Source: Pyxidicoccus caerfyrddinensis
GTDB taxonomy: Bacteria; Myxococcota; Myxococcia; Myxococcales; Myxococcaceae
DNA: 64,000 bases
Reading direction: 5' to 3'
Assembly (NCBI RefSeq): GCF_010894405.1
Contig: NZ_JAAIYA010000027.1
Location: 58,605 to 122,604, forward strand
Positions 20,101 to 26,942 of the stretch are shown piece after piece (the stretch's first letter is position 1; every line of letters starts with the position of its first letter). The notes beneath the pieces were generated by a model. It was not told the DNA's origin, did not search any database, and saw nothing but the letters and a program-made list of their open reading frames with translations. The translations under genes and the position numbers were made by a program.

Positions 20101-20919
20101 ACCGTCGTTGTTGATGGCGGTGCCGAGGATGACGGCGCGGATGGGGTCCCTGTCCGCGAGCGCATCCGCGAGCCGCTTGAGGACGACGACGCCCACGCCG
20201 TTCCCCGCCACCGTGCCCGCGCCCCGCGCGTCGAACGGGCGGCAGTGGCCATCGGGCGCGAGGATGGAGCCCTCCTGGAAGCGGTAGGCCGAGATTTGCG
20301 GCACGCGCACGGAGGTGCCGCCCGCGAGCGCCAGGTCGCACTCGCCCGCCAGCAGCGCCTGCACCGCGAGGTGGACCGCCACCAGCGACGAGGAGCAGGC
20401 CGTCTGCACGGTGAGTGCCGGGCCGGTGAGGTCCAGCTCATAGGAGACGCGCGTCGCGACGAAGTCGAGGCCCGTGGAGAAGAGGCTGTCGCTCAGGCGG
20501 GCCGCGTCGCGTCCCGCCCGAGGCAGCAGGCTCGACAGGAAGTAGGTGCTGAACGTGGACGCGGCATAGACGCCCGCGCGCAGCGGCGAGCCCCGAGGCG
20601 GGTGTCCCGCCGACTCCAGGGCGGACCACGCGCACTCGAGGAAGAGGCGGTGCTGCGGGTCCAACTGCTCCGCCTCGCCCGGGGAGAAGCCGAAGAAGGC
20701 GGCATCGAACAGCTCGGCGCCCTCGAGCACGCCGGCTGCAGCCACCCACTCCGGCTCCGTGGGCATCCCCGCCTTCGCGCGCTGAGCGGTATCGAGGTGG
20801 GTGATGGACTCCACGCCCGAGGCCAGGTTGTTCCAGAAGCGGCGCTCCTCCGATGCACCGGGGAAGCGCAGGCCCAGGCCCACGACGGCAATGGCCATGG
20901 AGTCGTTCGAGTCGTCCAT
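17185..20919 (-). CDS. Single-module type I polyketide synthase, KS-AT-ACP-TE
   Basis: 1244 residues from the ATG that begins MDDSNDSMAI; a further in-frame start 54 bp upstream adds unlikely sequence. Ketosynthase (about 8-430) has active-site Cys in TACSSS and the AHGTAT and NLGH histidines. The acyltransferase has GHSLGEY (about 614). Its specificity loop reads RAMH, neither the YASH typical of methylmalonyl nor the HAFH of malonyl; malonyl is the weaker guess. A carrier domain (GGDSLL, about 933) and a thioesterase (GASFGG, about 1069) follow. No KR, DH or ER is present, so one extension would leave a beta-keto group before release. It is convergent with the four-module NRPS, which lacks a TE, so this enzyme may extend and release that chain. 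That partnership is inferred. On its own strand it lies 81 bp after an immunity gene, with no obvious terminator between. Confidence 0.93.
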   Translation of the reverse strand: MDDSNDSMAIAVVGLGLRFPGASEERRFWNNLASGVESITHLDTAQRAKAGMPTEPEWVAAAGVLEGAELFDAAFFGFSPGEAEQLDPQHRLFLECAWSALESAGHPPRGSPLRAGVYAASTFSTYFLSSLLPRAGRDAARLSDSLFSTGLDFVATRVSYELDLTGPALTVQTACSSSLVAVHLAVQALLAGECDLALAGGTSVRVPQISAYRFQEGSILAPDGHCRPFDARGAGTVAGNGVGVVVLKRLADALADRDPIRAVILGTAINNDGGGKSGFSAPSVDGQVAVLNDALSMAGVAPGDISYVEAHGTATPLGDPVEVAALQEVFRGAAPGSIGLGAVKSNLGHLDAAAGVAGLIKTVLALENRLLPPTVHFTSPNPLLGLEGSPLYVVARPTPWLGPAPLRAGVSAFGIGGTNAHAVLQEAPPVPHDEPRRGEELLLLSAKSEAALERMTAELAEHLRSGREPLADVAHTLQVGRARFPWRRFVTCGREEDAAALLGGSEPGRVRTVLDAAERRGAAFLFPGGGSQHVNMGAELMREPVYRAAIDRCAELLRGPLGGDLREVMFAVPERFDAASRELARPLWTQPALFACDWALAELWRSWGVQPEAMLGHSLGEYVAACVAGVFTLEEALELVAARGRLAEGMPPGAMVSVLAPVAEVEPLLGPELSVSAVNGPATCVIAGPPGAVESFEQALAARGLEFRRVRYPRAMHSSMLDPYLADFARVVRRVTPRPPTLPVVSSVTGRWLEAREATDPEYWVRHLRETVRFSDALECLLSSGDKALIEVGAGSILSSLARQHPARTSQPVIASLPGSSERKTSPLHALGEAWQAGVPIDWEGFRAGERRRRVVLPTYSFDRERYWLEPVDSSASTVRVEPPPPREPRHVSRRAGPAALPRNEMERALAGSFQELFRLEEVGIHDDFFALGGDSLLALRLTAWISDRFGVRLALKEVLEAPTVATLALRLGRAEGAAPVARTGPSCLVRLQEGTRGTPLFFVHAAGGEALFYRELARSIGPSRPAYGFQAVGLEGAPCHTSVEQMAAHYLEALRTVWPAGPYLLVGASFGGSIIFEMARRLTAEGHAVPLCAMLDAPGPGAFPEPFEDDAEALAYLAGIWVDVPAERLRGLTPDARLQHIMDASARAGVQAFATVEQGRWWFAVWKANLEAMLRYTAPRWDGEVQFFRAAERLPRMPAFMEQAWTERCTVLRLEVVPGNHESMLRPPHAQGLGARLARLLPD

Positions 20920-21000
20920 GCGCGCATGGTGCCACGACTCCCGCCGCGGCCTGTGACACCCGGAGTGCGACAATCCGGTGCGTCACAGCAACCCTCAAGG

Positions 21001-21351
21001 CTACTCCGGGTCGAGTGCCCAGGTCCCCTCCTCCCACCCCCTCAGCGTCTGTTGGGCTCCAAAGGCGATGAGCCCTTCTCCCTTTGCGACTTCCTCCAAG
21101 ACGGCCTTGGCTTCAGCAGTGCGGTAGCGGAGCAAGAACGCAGCAGCTGTTGTTCTCACATCCACCTTCGGATGCTTGAGAAGAACGCATAGCGCTTCTC
21201 TTCCTTTGTCGCCGCGAGCGCGAAGTTCCTGGAACGCTGCGATGTATCGCTCTCCGTGCGTGTCTTCGGGGTCTGCGCCTACCTGGAAAATCGCCTCCGT
21301 TTGCGCCGCGACGTTCTCGGCAAACTCTCTGACAAGGTCCTCCAGTGTCAT
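21001..21351 (-). CDS. DUF2019-type immunity protein, second copy
   Basis: 116 residues, helical and HEAT-like, with the conserved ending GWEEGTWALDP that I know from DUF2019 proteins. About 70% identical by eye to the adjacent upstream copy, with the same length and the shared core ALCVLLKHP and AAAFLLRYRTAEAKAVLEE. Only about 30 bp separate the two. The ATG is preferred over a GTG one codon upstream; GGAGG lies just before both. Most likely it protects against the lipoprotein toxin encoded two genes upstream, or a variant of it. An extra, diverged immunity copy without its own toxin is common in polymorphic toxin loci. No membrane segment or signal peptide, so it acts in the cytoplasm. Function is inferred from context. 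Confidence 0.8.
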   Translation of the reverse strand: MTLEDLVREFAENVAAQTEAIFQVGADPEDTHGERYIAAFQELRARGDKGREALCVLLKHPKVDVRTTAAAFLLRYRTAEAKAVLEEVAKGEGLIAFGAQQTLRGWEEGTWALDPE

Positions 21352-21384
21352 CACCCTCCGTAGCTCCAGCAGGGAGTGGAACTG

Positions 21385-21738
21385 CTACGAATCCGGGTCG
21401 AGGGCCCAGGTCCCCTCCTCCCACCCCTTGAGTGTGTATTGACACTCGAACGCAACCAACCCCTTTCCCCGCGCAGCCTCCTCCAGCACCGCCTTGGCCT
21501 CCGCGGTCCGATAGCGGAGCAAGAACGCGGCAGCCATTGTTCTCACATCCACGCTTGGGTGTTTCAGAAGGACGCATAGCGCTTCTCGCCCTTCATCGCC
21601 GTGGGCACGCAGCTTTTCGAATGCCGCCATGTATCGATCTGCGTGTTTATTTCCAGTCCTGGCATCTCCGCGGAAGATGGCCTCGGTCTGCGCAGTCACG
21701 TTCGTTGCGAACTCCTCCACAAGTTGGTCGAGCGTCAT
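21385..21738 (-). CDS. DUF2019-type immunity protein (partner of SitA5-like toxin)
   Basis: 117 residues. Its ATG overlaps the toxin stop codon as ATGA, so translation is coupled to the toxin, as expected for a toxin/immunity pair. The sequence is soluble and helical, with an N-terminal amphipathic stretch (MTLDQLVEEFATNV) and the DUF2019 hallmark ending GWEEGTWALDP. Position directly behind a lipoprotein toxin gene argues that it neutralises the C-terminal nuclease-like domain in the cytoplasm. A paralogue follows at once, and a decayed third copy lies about 3 kb away on the same strand. The family assignment is strong; which toxin it neutralises is inferred. Confidence 0.85.
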   Translation of the reverse strand: MTLDQLVEEFATNVTAQTEAIFRGDARTGNKHADRYMAAFEKLRAHGDEGREALCVLLKHPSVDVRTMAAAFLLRYRTAEAKAVLEEAARGKGLVAFECQYTLKGWEEGTWALDPDS

Positions 21739-23087
21739 TGCCAGATCCCATTCTTGATGTTCTCAATAGCCTGAAGTCCGAAATCACGCTGAGTCTGGTA
21801 GGGCTGTGTGCTGAGCCACTCACGCACAGTCAGCGTGAATGAATTCGTTATCCGTGGCTTCTTGGATGAGTAGAATGCACTCACCAGGTCGTGCAGAATC
21901 TTGTCCAGAGCGACGACGTTCTCTGTATTGTGAATGGCCTCGGGACCAAACTGGCGAACATTTCCCTCCGTCTGCTCGACAATGTGGTGCCATTGCTTGC
22001 CTTTACCCGCACTGCCCCTGCCCTTATAGAGGCCACCGTGCGTCTGCCACTCCCGGTATCCCGCCGATGCGCCCCCGCCTCCGCGCGTGCCCCTGGATGA
22101 CATGGCCACAGCACCCGGGGCGAGGCCGATGACAAACCCTTCTGCGGCCACGGCAACCGTCTCGACCTGGCCCACTGCGGCGTACGCCACACCCGCCTGT
22201 GCCTCGACCCTCACCGCGGCCTGAGCCACCCCGGGCAGCCCCGGCAGCTTCGCGCCCAGCGTCGCCCCCGTGCTGCCGATGGCCGCCGTCGCCAGCATCA
22301 TGAAGGCCCGCGCCGCGTTCCGGCCCATCACCTTCCCGAAGCGCTCTCCCGCGTCACGCAATTCATCGAACGTCACGGCCCGCTCAGACTCAGCCATCAA
22401 CTGCCGGAAGCCCTGGATGAGCCCCCAGAAGGTGTCCACCCCCACGTAGGCGATGAGTGCCACCGTCAACACCGCCGCCACGCCCTTGGTTGCCGGCTCG
22501 GGCACCGTCCAGAGCAGCGCATAGGTGCCCGCCGTCCATAGAGCCGCCTGCACCAGGGCCTCCGGGTTGGCCATGTCCTTCACGGCCGCCCACAGCTCGT
22601 CCAGCACCGCTCCCTTCGCCAGCGCCAGGGCCAGGGTGAAGCGCGCGTCCCCCGTGACGGCCGGGCCCTCCTTCAGCAGCCCCAGGCAATCACCCCTGCG
22701 CCCGGTCCGCTCACACCAGCGCAGGTAGGCGCGCGTCAGCTCGACCTCGGACTGGGGAAGCTCGGCGGCAAGCGTCTCGCCAGGCCCCAGTGGGGTGAGC
22801 CGCCGGCTCCTCACGTCGAAGAAATACGAGCCGCTCCGCGAGTCCACCTCGAACAGGCGCCGGGCGGCCTCCTGGGGACGCTGAGATGGGCGAACAGCTC
22901 GAGCCCACCGTGCCACGGCCTCTTTCACTTCGTCGCCATCGAGCACTATCGGCTCGGTGCCCCCTTCCGAGCGGGGAATATGGACGACGGGCGAGCCACG
23001 GCCTGTGTCGAGCCGGACGACCCTCGTGGCGCCGCTGCACCCCACCAGCGCCCACACCAGGGAAAGCATCAGCCACGGCAGCCGCAT
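21735..23087 (-). CDS. SitA5-like lipoprotein polymorphic toxin
   Basis: 450 residues. The start gives a signal peptide ending in lipobox LVGC (Cys 17), so the product should be an outer-membrane lipoprotein. The N-terminal half (VVRLDTGRG and following) and a central Ala/Gly-rich hydrophobic stretch (about 190-330) match what I recall of SitA toxins, which move between myxobacteria by outer-membrane exchange. The last 85 residues form a separate domain with QWHHIVEQ, then a conserved Asn and LDKILHDL histidine, and TVREWL. This looks like an HNH/His-Me-type nuclease warhead. The reading is open far upstream of this ATG, but that sequence overlaps an antisense gene and lacks a signal peptide. 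The stop overlaps the immunity ATG. No sitB-like accessory gene is visible upstream. Confidence 0.82.
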   Translation of the reverse strand: MRLPWLMLSLVWALVGCSGATRVVRLDTGRGSPVVHIPRSEGGTEPIVLDGDEVKEAVARWARAVRPSQRPQEAARRLFEVDSRSGSYFFDVRSRRLTPLGPGETLAAELPQSEVELTRAYLRWCERTGRRGDCLGLLKEGPAVTGDARFTLALALAKGAVLDELWAAVKDMANPEALVQAALWTAGTYALLWTVPEPATKGVAAVLTVALIAYVGVDTFWGLIQGFRQLMAESERAVTFDELRDAGERFGKVMGRNAARAFMMLATAAIGSTGATLGAKLPGLPGVAQAAVRVEAQAGVAYAAVGQVETVAVAAEGFVIGLAPGAVAMSSRGTRGGGGASAGYREWQTHGGLYKGRGSAGKGKQWHHIVEQTEGNVRQFGPEAIHNTENVVALDKILHDLVSAFYSSKKPRITNSFTLTVREWLSTQPYQTQRDFGLQAIENIKNGIWQ

Positions 23088-23233
23088 ACGAAGCTCCAGT
23101 CCCAAACGCCCGGCGCATCCTACGCACACCAGTAGCACCCGCGAGTACGGCGCCCCGGCGCGCGGGACGCGCAGCCGGGAGCCGAATCGGAGAGTGCATC
23201 GAGCATGCGGCTCGTGCGCTTCGTGGCGAAGGA

Positions 23234-23659
23234 CTACTCCACCCAGTGGACCTGGCCCAGGCCGGCGGGGATGAGGTCGCAGACGTAGAAGATGTCGTCG
23301 TAGGGGTAGTTGTCGTAGACGCCCCGGGCCGGGATGCAGCGCGCCGAGTTGGGATACGGAGCGTTCAGGTCCGCGGCGAGAGCCTGGCAGGACGCATGGT
23401 CCGTCTCCCCGCCACACTCCTCGGTGCAGCTGTCGGCGCGGATCCAATACGGGTTGTAGAGGGGATACGAGTCCGACTCGGTCCAGCACAGCCCGGACGC
23501 ACACTCCGAATCGGCGCTGCAGCCGGTGCCCGTCGCGTTGAGGCCCTGCTTCTGCTCCGCAATCTCCGGGGTCTGCTCGGGAGTCGTGCCGCCACAGGCC
23601 ACCGGACCCAGCAACGTGAGCGAGAACAGGGAGACGGACACCGCGAGGAAGTTCCGCAT
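23234..23659 (-). CDS. Small cysteine-rich lipoprotein, unknown function
   Basis: 141 residues from the ATG starting MRNFLAVSV, chosen because it opens a signal peptide with lipobox GPVAC (Cys about 21) and GGAAAGGG lies upstream. The mature protein has several cysteines in a CSADSECASGLCW pattern, then CTEECGG, DHASC, ARCIPARG and VCDL. This spacing is typical of disulfide-rich secreted myxobacterial proteins. No enzyme motif is seen. It is divergent from the small exported protein at 23787, sharing a 127-bp intergenic region, so the two may be co-regulated. Role unknown. Confidence 0.75.
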   Translation of the reverse strand: MRNFLAVSVSLFSLTLLGPVACGGTTPEQTPEIAEQKQGLNATGTGCSADSECASGLCWTESDSYPLYNPYWIRADSCTEECGGETDHASCQALAADLNAPYPNSARCIPARGVYDNYPYDDIFYVCDLIPAGLGQVHWVE

Positions 23660-23786
23660 GGATGAGGCCCTTTCCAGGTGAGGGGAAGCCCTGAAACAAG
23701 CATTCCGCGCGAGCAGAGCCAAGCGGACTTGTCGGAAAGTCGTGGTAGAGACGACGGTCGTACTTCCCTCTCCCCGGAGTTTTTCC

Positions 23787-24308
23787 ATGACTGTGTTCTC
23801 TCGAAACGGGCTCGCCCTCCTCCTCTTCTTCGTGTCCTCGTCCGCGATGGCGTCAGAGCAGTGGGTGCAGGGGCGCGTGGTGCTCCACTCCTGCGTCTAC
23901 GCCAGCTCCTACGAGGCGGAGCTGAATCTGTCCTACCGGAACTACACCCTGCCCTGGGGCACCTCCGTGTATCTCATCCACGGTTGGGGCGGGCTCGACA
24001 ACTTCGTCCCGTTCGACTGGGACAACACGCAGACGCTCGCGGTCTCCGCGTCGGCGCCCTGGACGTGGAGCATCACGGTGAGGAGCAACATCTCGAACCG
24101 CAGCTCGCCGAAGTGGTACGAGCACTTCGACTACGTCTGGAAGGTGGTCCTCCCCAACGGCACCGAGTTCTACGAGAAGGGCAACGGCTCCACCTGGGGC
24201 TACTACGCGGCGAACCTCTCGGACGTCACGCAGCGCCCGTGCACGTCGGACGGCAACTTCGTCGGCCCCACGTACCCGCTCACCGTGACGTCCGTGGAGA
24301 AGTGGTAG
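23787..24308 (+). CDS. Small exported protein, unknown function
   Basis: 173 residues from the ATG beginning MTVFSRNGLALLL, which follows CCGGAG by a suitable distance. An upstream in-frame start would place a non-signal sequence before the signal peptide. The signal peptide ends near SSSAMA. The mature part is rich in Tyr, Trp, Asn and Ser (SSYEAELNLSYRNYTL, HGWGG, SPKWYEHFDYVWKV) and has two spaced Cys. That suggests a compact beta-sandwich, perhaps sugar-binding, but this is only a composition argument. Base composition is ordinary for the window. The gene is divergent from the cysteine-rich lipoprotein and is followed by debris of toxin-immunity genes. Confidence 0.75.
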   Translation: MTVFSRNGLALLLFFVSSSAMASEQWVQGRVVLHSCVYASSYEAELNLSYRNYTLPWGTSVYLIHGWGGLDNFVPFDWDNTQTLAVSASAPWTWSITVRSNISNRSSPKWYEHFDYVWKVVLPNGTEFYEKGNGSTWGYYAANLSDVTQRPCTSDGNFVGPTYPLTVTSVEKW

Positions 24309-24367
24309 GGACTGCGGCGCCAGCCAAGGCTCCGCTCCCTCCATGGTTTCAGCAGGGAGTGGAGCTG

Positions 24368-24515
24368 CTACGAATCCGGGTCGAGGGCCCAGGTGCCCTC
24401 TTCCCACCCTCTCAGCGTCTGTTGGGCCCCCAAAGGCGATGAGCCCTTCTCCCTTTGTTGTTTCCTCCAATACGGCTTGGCTTCAGCAGTGCGGTAGCGG
24501 AGCAAGAACGCAGCG
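24368..24515 (-). pseudogene. Decayed third copy of the DUF2019 immunity gene (3' part)
   Basis: The strand reads AAFLLRYRTAEAK, then loses frame, then regains QQTLRGWEEGTWALDPDS. Compared with the intact copy at 21001, one base is missing (GCTTGG for GCCTTGG on the + strand) and one base is gained a little downstream in a C run. The 30 bp following the stop also match the spacer between the intact copies (GCAGGGAGTGGAGCTGCTAC). Similarity stops abruptly near 24515, just before repeats that look like an insertion-sequence end. The 5' half of the gene is absent. Confidence 0.85.
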
Positions 24516-24541
24516 CCCTGTGTCAGGGAAGATGTCGCCTG

Positions 24542-24610
24542 GGTCCGGAATCGGTGATCGGCTTGTCCCGGAACGACTGATCGGCTTGCTCCGGAATCGG
24601 TGATCGGGAT
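24542..24610. repeat. Three tandem 23-bp imperfect repeats; probable IS end scar
   Basis: Units at 24542-24564, 24565-24587 and 24588-24610 share a TCCGGAATCGGTGATCGG-like core; the middle unit is the most diverged. Directly before them, TGTCAGGG (24520-24527) could be the element tip. Multiple short terminal repeats next to a TG tip are typical of IS21-family elements, but no transposase is present, so at most one end survives. The junction coincides with the break in the immunity pseudogene on one side and a truncated immunity fragment on the other. Repeats are seen directly; the IS origin is inferred. Confidence 0.6.
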
Positions 24611-24626
24611 CGTCCGGAGCACGCAC

Positions 24627-24779
24627 ACGACGCCGAACTACTTTCACGGCGCACGGCGACGGGAGTGGTCGTGGAACTCACGGGCGCACCTCGCGACCTG
24701 GACAACCCCGACCACCTGGCCGCGCTCCTGCGGGCCTATGCGCGCTTTCTGGAGATCTCCGTCGCTCGTCGCCTTGACG
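24627..24779 (+). pseudogene. 3' fragment of a DUF5953 (SitI6-like) immunity gene
   Basis: DNA and protein closely match the last 50 codons of the intact gene ending at 27694: VVELTGAPRDLDNPDHLAAL here versus VVQLTDAPLDLDNPAHLDAL there, followed by LLRAYARFLEI versus LLRAYERFPEI. The stop codon of the intact copy is lost here through a small change (CGCCTTGACG). Nothing of the first 200 codons remains. It abuts the 23-bp repeats, so a deletion or transposition probably removed the rest together with its toxin partner. Confidence 0.85.
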
Positions 24780-24979
24780 CCTCCGGTTCGCGACGCGGGC
24801 GAGCGTCCGCGCATCGTTCAATCCGCGGAGGATCTCCGGACTTCCAGTCGACCGTCATTGCCTCAAGTGGCAGGCTCATCCTCCATGGGAACGTGGCTGA
24901 ACGTAGCCTTCATTCAGTGTGCGGATATAGCCCGGGTAGAGAGAGAACTCTCACGCTTGTTGGTGGAGGGGGACGGCGA

Positions 24980-25735
24980 TTGACAACACCCGAGCCGCGC
25001 ACCCCGGAACGGTACGATCGCATGCAGCACGGGCTGGGTGACGAGGTGCCGCGCTGGGGATTGGCGGGTTTCCACGGCGCCCCCGGGTGGACCGTCCTGC
25101 GCACCGCACCCTTCGAACTCCTGATGCAGGGAACTCCGCCGCTGCTCGCACGCCTTTCCTCACGTCTGGGCGTGCCCGCCTTTCAGTACAACATCTATGA
25201 CTCCACCCCAGAGTTCCTGATGGAGGTGGATGCCGGTGGGCGCGTCGAGCTCTCGGGGTTCGTCGGTCAGGAGATAACGCGCTATTGGAACAGCGAACCG
25301 CCGATGGAGCGTTTGGAGACACGATTTCGTATCATCGATCCATCAGCAGTGGCCGCATGGGCAGAGTCGGCCATGCCGGAGGCGCGTGTTACCGGATGTC
25401 TCTATAGCCCCCGCGCGTCCCCCCAGACGGACTTCGACAAGCTTCGTGAGTCACAGCGGGCGGCTCTCGTGCGATGGCTCGGCCAGCCAGGCACCCGAAT
25501 CGACCCCGAGAGCCATGAGTGGCGGGTTCATCCTGCGCACATCGTTCGCAGGCTCGCTCAAGCTGGCAGCGCGTTCCTTCCCACTGAAGAGTGCGTGGAG
25601 CCGGCCATCAATACTGTATTTGGCGGGCCGAACGCCAAGCACTGCGACAACCTCTTTCTCGTGGAGACGCTCCTCCCCCATGCACCCATGCCCGTCGATG
25701 GGTTCGTGTTGTACGCGGAAGCGAGCAGCAAGTAA
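24980..25735 (+). CDS. Unrecognised protein, probably frame-disrupted at its 5' end
   Basis: 251 residues from a TTG preceded by GGAGGGGG at good spacing; an ATG lies 42 bp further in. I recognise no family. The sequence is soluble and mixed alpha/beta with many Trp (RWGLAGFHGAPGWTVLR, SHEWRVHP, CDNLFLVETLLPH). An open stretch in another frame from the ATG at 24885 to the TGA at 24981-24983 reads MGTWLNVAFIQCADIARVER and ends exactly where this frame begins. It looks like the missing N-terminus, so one base may have been lost in the G run at 24968-24972. Alternatively, two coupled ORFs exist. Location between immunity debris and a SitA6-like toxin suggests an orphan immunity or accessory protein; this is inference. 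Confidence 0.55.
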   Translation: MTTPEPRTPERYDRMQHGLGDEVPRWGLAGFHGAPGWTVLRTAPFELLMQGTPPLLARLSSRLGVPAFQYNIYDSTPEFLMEVDAGGRVELSGFVGQEITRYWNSEPPMERLETRFRIIDPSAVAAWAESAMPEARVTGCLYSPRASPQTDFDKLRESQRAALVRWLGQPGTRIDPESHEWRVHPAHIVRRLAQAGSAFLPTEECVEPAINTVFGGPNAKHCDNLFLVETLLPHAPMPVDGFVLYAEASSK

Positions 25736-26030
25736 GCGTGGGCGCCTCATGACCGCTGGCGGGCTGCCCTGATGCCGCTGCTCTGCGGCTTGCGCCGCCG
25801 CCCGTCCCGGAGCGCTCCGAGCCCCCATCGGGCGGGTTCCTGTGAAGCTGCGCAGGCTCCCTACCATGTCCCACCGCGCCCGAGTTTCATCGGGCCGCTG
25901 GTGCGCTCCGGACCATGCTGCCATGCCTCGGCACTTTCCGGAGATCCCATCTATTCTCGACTGCTAGCATACTCCACATGCGGCCAGCCTTGACCCCGCA
26001 GCTCGCTGGCTCGACGGAAGGGACGAAGTA

Positions 26031-26942
26031 ATGCGACTCCGCGCCTGCGCCGCACTCCTGCTCTTCCTCTCGGCGTGCGCCACGTCGGCACCGAGCCCAA
26101 GAGAGCGCGCGTCCCGGAACCCGAGGATCGTCAACCTCCAGCGAGCGGCGACGCTGCCGTGGACTGACGGGGGGCGGTGCGCTGTCCGTGAGACGTCCCA
26201 GCCTTGGCCCGTGCTAGCGGAGCGGTGCTTTGCAGCCCTCAACCATGACCGGGTCCGGTTCAACGACCGGACGGGAAGGTGTGCCGTTGCCTCGGCGGGC
26301 GCGGCTGCCTTGGGAATCGGCCTCTGTGTCTTGGCTGCTCCCGAGATCGTTGCGGGCACGGTGATTGTCCTTGGCGTGGTGGTGGTGGGAGTCGTCATCA
26401 AGGAAGCGCTAGATGCGTATGAGTTGAGAGGGATCAGCACGGAAGAGGTAGAACCCGCTACCCAAACGAAGTCCGCCCCGCAGGAGCCCTCAGCGAATCG
26501 AAAGCCCGATCCGGAACCATCGGGGCAGGACTGGTTCCCCCCGGTGTCGACTGAGCCGCTGGAGCGCGAGCGCCGTCCCGAGTGCAGGCCCGTCCCGGTG
26601 CCGCACGCGGGCGAAGATGACCCTCATAACGAGTGTGCCGACAGGTTCCCGCCTAACCGTTATCCCGGCATGGACGTGCTCGTGGGCGGTGAACTCTTCG
26701 ATGCGCTGCAAATCGGCGTGCGTGTGCTATGGGAGATCAAGACCCATCAATTTGACACGTACAATGATTATATCCGGGGCCGGGAGATCGAGAAGGAACT
26801 CAAGCAATTGCGAAAGGAGCGAAAAGCCGCCGCGGCCTGTGGATATGGTTTCGTCATTGGGGTGAGCACCCAAGCGCACAAAGACGCGCTGCTACGGGAG
26901 GACCGGAGCCTCAAGGTCGTTGTCACGGGGTGCAAACGATGA
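26031..26942 (+). CDS. SitA6-like lipoprotein polymorphic toxin
   Basis: 303 residues with lipobox LSAC (Cys 16), so exported and lipidated. A hydrophobic stretch (about 85-125, AALGIGLCVLAAPEIVAG and VVVVGVVI) precedes a Pro-rich linker. The C-terminal domain (about 190-303) carries GMDVLVGG, then VLWEIKTH (about 231), a basic helix and a strand GYGFVIGV. That arrangement is characteristic of PD-(D/E)XK nucleases, with Asp, Glu and Lys as metal-site candidates. Order and neighbours match SitA6-type toxins of myxobacteria, whose C-terminal domain I recall as DUF6310. The gene starts 9 bp after a GGGACG motif and its stop overlaps the immunity ATG as ATGA. Likely delivered by outer-membrane exchange and lethal to non-immune sibling cells; delivery is inferred from the family. 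Confidence 0.82.
   Translation: MRLRACAALLLFLSACATSAPSPRERASRNPRIVNLQRAATLPWTDGGRCAVRETSQPWPVLAERCFAALNHDRVRFNDRTGRCAVASAGAAALGIGLCVLAAPEIVAGTVIVLGVVVVGVVIKEALDAYELRGISTEEVEPATQTKSAPQEPSANRKPDPEPSGQDWFPPVSTEPLERERRPECRPVPVPHAGEDDPHNECADRFPPNRYPGMDVLVGGELFDALQIGVRVLWEIKTHQFDTYNDYIRGREIEKELKQLRKERKAAAACGYGFVIGVSTQAHKDALLREDRSLKVVVTGCKR

Noticed and set aside
21735..23699. Longer 654-residue version of the SitA5-like toxin
   Set aside because: The extra 204 codons lie antisense to, or in another frame of, the cysteine-rich lipoprotein gene and lack a signal peptide; the internal ATG gives a proper lipobox.
24542..24610. CRISPR array
   Set aside because: The 23-bp units are directly adjacent with no spacers between them, and no cas genes are near.
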